Part shown: one piece after another, positions 57,533 through 64,000 of the stretch
Numbering within the stretch: the stretch's first letter is position 1
Layout of the letters: the number at the start of each line of letters is the position of its first letter
Source: Elymus sibiricus
Taxonomy: Eukaryota > Streptophyta > Magnoliopsida > Poales > Poaceae
Assembly (NCBI GenBank): GCA_039707655.1
Contig: CM077665.1
Coordinates: 442,369,531-442,433,530, forward strand
DNA: 64,000 bases
Reading direction: 5' to 3'
Program-made: the position numbers and the translations under genes
Notes under the pieces: model-generated
Seen by the model: only the letters and a program-made list of their open reading frames with translations
Databases searched by the model: none
Told to the model about the DNA's origin: nothing

Positions 57533-59069
57533 CGATACTTCTCCAACGTATCGATAATTTATGAAGTATTCATGCCAATATTCTACAACTTTCATATACT
57601 TTTGGCAATATTTTATATTATTTTTTGGGACTAACTTACTTACCCAGTGCATAGTACCAGTTCTTGTTTTTGTGTGTTTTTTGTTTCACAGAAATTCCAT
57701 ATCAAACAAAGTGCAAACGCGATAAAAAATTACGGAGATTTTTTTTGCAATATATGTGAATTTTGGGAAGAAGAATCAACGCAACACTGTGCCCAAAGGA
57801 GGCAGAAGCCAACTGGGCACGACCAAGGGGGTGACCGCGCCTTGATGTCTTGTGCCTCCCCCTCAAGTCTCTTGGGGCCATTCTTTCGCCGCAAGAAATA
57901 TATTTTTCCGATAAAAATTCCCTCAAAATTTCAGCCCGATCCTTGTTACGGATCTCCGGATATTTAAGAAATGGTGAAGGGCCAGAAAACAACATCGAAA
58001 ATAGGAGAGAAAGAGAGAGATCCAATCTCAGAGGGGCTCTCGCCCCTCCGGCAGCCATGGAGGCCAAGGACCAGAGGGAAGAACCTCTCCCCCTCTAGGG
58101 AGAGTACATGGAGGAGGAAGCCTAAAGGGGGAGACTCTCTCCCCCTCTCTCTCGGTGGCACCGGAGTGCCGCCGGGGGAACCATCGCCGCGGTGATCGTC
58201 TTCATCAACATCACCGTCTTCATCACCTTCCTCATATCTTTTCAACGGTCCACTCTCCCGCACCCCACTGTAATCCCCTACTTGAACATGGTGTTAAATG
58301 CCACATATTATTAATCAATGATGTGTTGTCATCCTATGATGCTTGAGTATATTTATGTTGTCATTTGGGTTGGTTGATGATCTTGATTGGTTTGAGTGTA
58401 TGTTTTATTTTGGTGTTGTCCTATGGTGCCCTCCGTGCCGTGCACACGTGAGGGAATTCTCGCTGTAGAGTGTTGCAATACGTTCATGATTCGCTTACAG
58501 TGGGGGGCTAGAGTGACATAAGCTTACAACCGAGTAAGGGGATTGTTGCGTATGGGAGTAAAGGGGACTTGATGTTTAATGCTATGGTTGGGTTTACCTT
58601 AATGATTTCTAGTTGTTGCGGATGCCTGATAGAGATCCAATCATAAGTTCATATGATCCAAGTACGGAAAGTATGTTAGCTCATGCCTCTCCCTCATATA
58701 AAATTGCAAGAATGATTACCGATCTTGTTATCAATTGCCTAGGATGATTCCGCACACCATACCATCATTATTCCACACTTGCTATTTGTAATATACTGTG
58801 ATATATTCTAACTCTATTTAGTGAAGCAACTATTTTTCATATTTTAGTTCTCCAATATCATGCAAATCTATCCTCTTTATACCCACAACGCAGTTTTATT
58901 TCTCGTTACTAAATAGAAGCAAACGGTGTATGTAGAGTCGTATCGGTGGCAGATAGGACTTGAGAGAATATTGATCTTACCTTTACCTCCTTGTGGGTTC
59001 GACACTCCATACTTATCACTTCCATCTTCGAAAAGTGCTACGATGATTCCTTGCACTTGGGGATTATCA
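57533..59069 (+). repeat. 5' LTR of element D
   Basis: Starts CGATACTTCTCC (first T changed to C) and ends GGGGATTATCA. Its beginning matches the LTR at 63693-64000 and the inverted copy at 8311-9513. Confidence 0.85.
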
Positions 59070-59079
59070 AGCTCTTTTC

Positions 59080-59097
59080 TGGCACCGTTGTCGGGGA
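59080..59097 (+). other. primer-binding site of element D
   Basis: TGGCACCGTTGTCGGGGA, ten bases after the LTR. It fits the tRNA-Asp type site with two changes. Confidence 0.75.
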
Positions 59098-61354
59098 GCA
59101 ATAGCGTGTTGTTAATATTTTCGTGTATGCTTGTTTGCTTCTATCACTAAGTAGATTTTGTTTTCTTGTTGTTTCTGTTTTCTAGTTTTATTTATTTAGT
59201 TGTGGGCGAAATAAAAAAATAAAAAAATAAAAACACAAAAATTTTACTTGCCTTTTATAAGAGAAGCGATTGGAAAGTTATGCATTAGAGAAGTGAGGGT
59301 CGACCTTGAACACTTGTGTTCATGCTCATGGAAATAATGTAGAATTTTTCATGGAAGTTTCTCATAAAAATAATTATCTATTTTCATATACCACTGTACC
59401 ATAAAAATAATGTGCTTGTCATAATATTCATGATGCTTTTTTCATGTTTCATCTACTATTCTTATGTGAGCTTTATTGAAATCATCATGCCTAGCTAGGG
59501 GCGTAAAACAATAGCGCTAGTTGGGAGGCAACCCAATAGTTATCTTTATTTTTGCCTTTTACTTTATGTTTGTGTGTGATAATATGATTATTACCTCTGT
59601 AATGATTGTGTTTTTATGTTTAAATTAGTGTTTGTGCCAAGTAAAGCCGTTGGGATGACTCACAAGATGAGTAGAATTGATACGGTGCAAAAACAGAAAC
59701 TTTAGAGTTCAGTGCAGAATTTCTCTGATTTTACTGGAACGTCCTTTTGATCTGAATTTTCGACACAGTATTTCTATAAAAATTCTTCAGGTTGTCCTAA
59801 TTTCTCAGAATTTTTAGAGTTACAGAAGTATAGGTTCTTTACAGCTCTTTACAGACAATTCTGTTTTAGACAGATTTTGTTTTTTCTTGCATAGTTTGCT
59901 TGTTTTGATGATACTATGGATTGTATAGGGGGGTATAAGCCATGGAGAAGTTAGAATACAGTATCTTATGCAATAATAAAATAATAATCAATTTATAAAA
60001 GTACCTAAAGTATTTGATATGTTTACTATACTAACGGATCTCACGAAGGTTTTGTTGAGTTTTGTGTGATTGAACTTTTTAAGTTTTGGGTGAGATACCT
60101 ATATGAGGAGAATAAGGAGCATCAAGACCCTAAGCTTGGGGATGCCCAAGGCACCCCCAAGGTAATATCCAAGGAAGACTCAAGCGTCCAAGCTTGGGGA
60201 TGCTCCGGAAAGCATCCCCTCTTTCATCTTCAACACGATCGGTATACCTTACTTGGAGCTATATTTTTATTCATCACATAATATGTGTTTTGCTGGGATC
60301 GTCATTTTATTTTGTTCTTCTCTGTTAGATGTTATCAATAATCATGTTTTTTAATAAAAGGTTCCAAGAATTGCATTAAGATGTCTCGATTGCATGTTTG
60401 ATGTGTGACTGTGTAGAAACAGAAACTTTTGTTGTAGTGTTTGAATTTTCATATTTTACTAGAAGGTGGAAAGTTTCTGAAATTTTTACACAGTACTTCC
60501 ATACAAATTATTAAGCCTGTACTAAAGTTTCAGAATTTTTTGAGTTATATAAGTGCACTTTTTAAATGAATTTCTACAGACTGTTCTGTTTGGACAGATT
60601 GCTGTCATAGTTTTGTTATCTACTTATCCTAGAGTTTTCATGGCTTATATTGGTAGATATAAATTGTGGAAATGATAGTATAAAGTACCTAATGTTTGTA
60701 AATTATTATGGAACTTGTCTTGGAAGTACATGATGTGTTGATTTATTTTTATATGTACTAACCTATCTCACGAGTTCTTTTCAAGTTTTATGTGGATGAA
60801 GTTTTTGGAACTTAGGTGAAACAGGGATATGAGAGGATTGAACAAGATACAAAAGCTCAAGCTTGGGGATGCCTAAGGCTCCCCAAGTAAATATTTCAAG
60901 AAGTCTCAAGAATCTAAGTTTGGGGATGCTATGCATCCCACCCCTCTTCGTCAACAATTACCAGTTAGCCTATGATGATCATAAGTTTTTATTCGTTCAC
61001 TTGTGCTATTCTTGGACCATCCTTTATGTTTATTATTCCCTTTTATTTTATGCACGATGCTGGTTTGAGATAATCCTTAGCTTATTTATAGAATGTTTCA
61101 TGCGCTTCACTTAAATCTTTTGAGTATGGCTTTATAGAATGCTTCGTGTGCTTCACTTATATACTTTGAGTTAGGATATTGGTCTCTCTATATTCATTGT
61201 AGAATGCTCTATGAACTTTACTTATATCTTTTTGAGAGTAGTTTGATGATCACTCTTGTGCTTCACTTATATCCTAAGCGAAAATGTTGGATGAATTGAA
61301 AGTCACAAAACATGAAATTATATATGCTTCATATGCTTGTCCCATGGGGAGTAG
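59098..61354 (+). other. internal non-coding region of D, left part
   Basis: No gene is seen. Two related segments of about 600 bases (about 59680-60260 and 60400-60960) follow one another, each with a CAGAAACTTT start and two AAGCTTGGGGATGC-like purine tracts at its end (near 60130, 60189, 60858, 60916). From 61085 on there are repeated GTGCTTCACTTATAT phrases. Confidence 0.65.
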
Positions 61355-62427
61355 TGTCGGGGGGATAACCCCGGGGTAGGCGACACACGGCCCCTGGCCC
61401 TTTCTAAAACAAAACAGGGCGTGCTGCGCCCCTCGCGGGCCGGCCCCGCTGGGCCGACTCCATGCTCTGGCCGGCTCAGAGCAGGGCATCCCTTTGGCCG
61501 GCCCCGGAGCGACCCGCTAGCCGGGGGCGACGCATTCCCTATCAGCCCATGCCGTGGGACACCGATGCATCAGCGCGACGCGACAACAGAGACCCAAGTA
61601 CGGCTGATCGGGGCGCGCGTGGCGACAGTGACGCTCATCATACCCTCGGTCAGAACGGGCGAGGCGGCACAGTGGCGACACTGTGGCGGCATAGTAGCAG
61701 TACGCCTCCAACCACTCCATTACCTGCCCCCGCATGGCTACAGTGCAGCCGGCCGTACAGCTGACCATGACCGGCTGCGACTAGGTGACGCGCCACAGTG
61801 GCGGCACGCCTCCAACCACTCCATCACCAAGCCAAGCATGGCTACAGTGCGTTCGGCCGTACAGCTGACCGCGGTCGGCTACACTAAGACGGTGCAGCTA
61901 CAGTGCGGCCCGTGCCGCGGCGTGACTAGCACGAGCCAATGGCGAGGGCTGGCGGCGGGCCCCCTCTTCGATGGGACCCTACAGCCGGCAGGCCCTACCA
62001 GCGACAAGACCCCACAGCCGGTGGGCCTCTGGCCGACCGGAGATGCTACCCGCCGGGTCCCCCCAAGTGTCCTATACCCATATTGTAAACCGGGGGGTTG
62101 GCCTATAAAACCCCCCGGTGCTACGCCATGCAGGGGGAGACGCGGCTCACACCCACACACACTCACGGAGAGGAAAGACAAGCTCCCCAGCCCCTTCTTC
62201 CTCCTCCATCCGACAGCTCAAGGAGCAACCATTGTAGTCCTCTTGGATAATCAACTGGACAAGCAAGACTAGGGGTGTTACCTCCCGCGGAGGGCCCCGA
62301 ACGTGGGTACATCGGTGTCTCGCTCCGCTTGTCCCCAATCCCGTTTTCGGAGCCCAACGATGTCCTTTCGGCCCTAACCACACTCGATTAGCCTACCCAT
62401 GGCATCTGTCGTGATAAAACGACGACA
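61355..62427 (+). repeat. solo LTR nested in element D
   Basis: Starts TGTCGGGGGGATAACC and ends AACGACGACA, flanked by AGTAG at 61350-61354 and 62428-62432. GC-rich, with TATAAAA at 62104-62110 setting the plus direction. No internal region, so it is the product of LTR-LTR recombination. The 283-codon frame inside (61421-62272) is a by-product of GC richness. Confidence 0.92.
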
Positions 62428-62432
62428 AGTAG

Positions 62433-63692
62433 TGACTTCACATACTAATAGTATAAGCACTAAAATTTATTGGAGGTTAGAAAACATAGCATTGGTCACT
62501 TGAACAATTCATGAAAGAATATTGAAGGAAGAGAGATTTCACATATAAATATACTATCTTGGACATCTTCTATGATTGTGAGCCACCATCAATTATTTTC
62601 AAACTTGATCAAGTAGTTGACGTTGGACAAGGAAGACAACGTAATGGTTATGTTTGCTTATATTCACATAGAAGTTATATTGTCATGGATCTTCTAACAT
62701 GTGGTGCTTGCTTAGGATCTTTTGCTGGCCAAAAATTCGTACTAAGCAGAGATACTACTTGTGCATCCAAAACCCCTAAACCCAGTTTCTTGCCATGAGA
62801 TTCCACAATATCTACCTATGGATTGAATAAGATCCTTCAAGTAAGTTGTCATCGGTGCAAAAAGCAATAAAATTGCCCCTAAATATGTATGATCTTTTAT
62901 TGGAAGGGAAAATAAGCTTTGTACGAACTTGTGATGGTGAATAAATAAAAGCGATGGACTGCATAATAAAGTTTGCTATCACAAGGGGCAATATAAAGTG
63001 ACGTTCCTTTTCATTAAGAGATTGCACACCCAAAAATAAAAAGCGCATGACAACCTCTGCTTCCCTCTGCGAAGGGCCTATCTTTTACTTTTATGTATTT
63101 CTACATTTACTTTTATGCAAGAGTCAATAATGTTCATTCCTATTCCAATCTATTAATTCTTTAGTTGCCAAGCATCATGTGGTGGGGAAAGATCCATGCA
63201 CATATCCAGTTGGATATAGGTGATCATGATTCATTATTGTTGACATTATCCCTGAGATAAATAAGTTGGGAGGCGGAACATTAAGCCCCTATCTTCCTAT
63301 GTGTTTGATTGAAACTACTTGTTCTAAAAATATGCCTTGAGTGTTAGCAATCATGGAAGACTACATGATAGTTGAGTATGTGGAATTTGCTAAATCAAAG
63401 ATCTTACATAGACCCTTCCTGAAAATAAGATGAATTTTAATTGTTTGATGATTGAAAACATAGTTTGCTAGTTTTCAAGAAAGTTTATGGTCTATACTTT
63501 AACATGTGAATAGCTTTTTACTTGATCATGAGAAGTTCTATGAGAAAAGAGTTGTTGTTTTATTATGCTAGAAAAAGTGATTGGGAGTAACATTGATCAA
63601 TCTTATATACTATGCTAGCATTCACACTTCATAAATTATTTATTTTGTCATTTACCTACTCGAGGACTAGCAGGAATTAAGCTAGGGGATGC
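62433..63692 (+). other. internal non-coding region of D, right part
   Basis: Aligns with the 3' non-coding regions of A1 and A2 (block with GTTGACGTTGGACAAGGAAG near 62617, CCCTCTGCGAAGGG near 63063). Ends with the purine tract AAGCTAGGGGATGC before the LTR. Confidence 0.75.
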
Positions 63693-64000
63693 TGATACGT
63701 CTTCAACGTATCGATAATTTATGAAGTATTCATGCCAATATTCTACAACTTTCATATACTTTTGGCAACATTTTATATTATGTTTTGGGACTAACTTACT
63801 TACCCAGTGCCTAGTGCCAGTTCCTGTTTTTTTGTGTTTTTTGTTTCGTAGAAATTCCATATCAAACGAAGTTCAGACGCGATAAAAATATACGGAGATT
63901 TTTTTGGAATATATGTGAATTTTGGGAAGAAGAATCAACGCAACACGGTACCCGAGGGAGGCACAAGCAAACAGGACGCGACCAGGCGGGTGGCCACGCC
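63693..64000 (+). repeat. 3' LTR of element D, start only
   Basis: TGATACGTCTTCAACG onward matches the 5' LTR of D to the window end. Confidence 0.85.

Larger units (their letters stand above)
57533..64000 (+). mobile_element. non-autonomous Athila-related element D, 3' end outside
   Basis: 5' LTR 57533-59069, tRNA-Asp-like primer site, then non-coding sequence without gag, protease, RT or integrase, then a second LTR from 63693. The internal 3' part is related to A1 and A2, while a middle part (TTGGGAGGCAACCCAAT near 59520) is related to C. It is interrupted by a solo LTR at 61355-62427. Left flank CTTAC at 57528-57532. Confidence 0.8.

Noticed and set aside
61421..62272. 283-codon plus-strand open frame in the solo LTR
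   Set aside because: It lies wholly inside a TSD-flanked LTR of high GC content, has no recognisable domain, and other frames there are open too.

Overview
The window looks like nuclear DNA of a Triticeae grass (wheat, Aegilops, barley or rye). About two thirds of it is nested LTR retrotransposons with TG..CA ends and 5-bp target duplications. Their lineages (Athila-type and Tat-type Ty3/Gypsy) and LTR starts (TGATACGTC.., TGAGGGAGTCC..) are typical of wheat-group genomes. Two Stowaway MITEs and one TAA-flanked MITE are also present. No rRNA, tRNA, CRISPR or bacterial operon was seen.

Layout. 1-8310: 3' part of an Athila-type element (A1) with a broken gag-pol, a possibly spliced 3' ORF and its 3' LTR. 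It sits in an inverted LTR of another family (8311-9513), which itself sits in an older LTR (9514-10418). 10.6-11.0 kb: remnant of a trihelix-type transcription factor gene. 11.4-13.45 kb: very AT-rich, degenerate tandem array of about 19 units. 13.5-18.0 kb: low-copy sequence with MITEs.

18.2-36.5 kb, continuing at 57.3-57.5 kb: a gene-like island. It holds remnants of several plant genes: two GRF-zinc-finger-like genes (one uninterrupted, one with a single TGA), a DUF295/F-box-related pseudogene, a multi-exon gene with two B3-like domains, a long coiled-coil pseudogene resembling 'putative plant transposon protein' families, and unrecognised genes. A truncated minus-strand Athila-type element (C, 30082-34674, TSD GTGCA) lies in an intron of the B3 gene. 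A full-length Athila-type element (A2, 36571-57290, TSD CAAAT) lies inside a coding exon of a minus-strand acidic-protein gene.

A2 was in turn hit in its integrase C-terminus by a Tat-type element (B, 42550-53071, TSD CCAAG). B carries an extra RNase H before the integrase and a multi-exon antisense gene. 57.5-64 kb: an element (D) without gag-pol, sharing its 3' non-coding region with A1 and A2 and interrupted by a solo LTR (61355-62427, TSD AGTAG).

How it works together: all pol genes but one segment are broken, mostly by stops that look like C-to-T or G-to-A changes, so the elements are probably inactive in cis. The most interesting material is the 18-36 kb island, a 160-nt near-perfect hairpin at 26.2 kb, the AT-rich array, and conserved non-coding motifs shared by different retroelement families. 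All identities come from reading the sequence; no database search was run.
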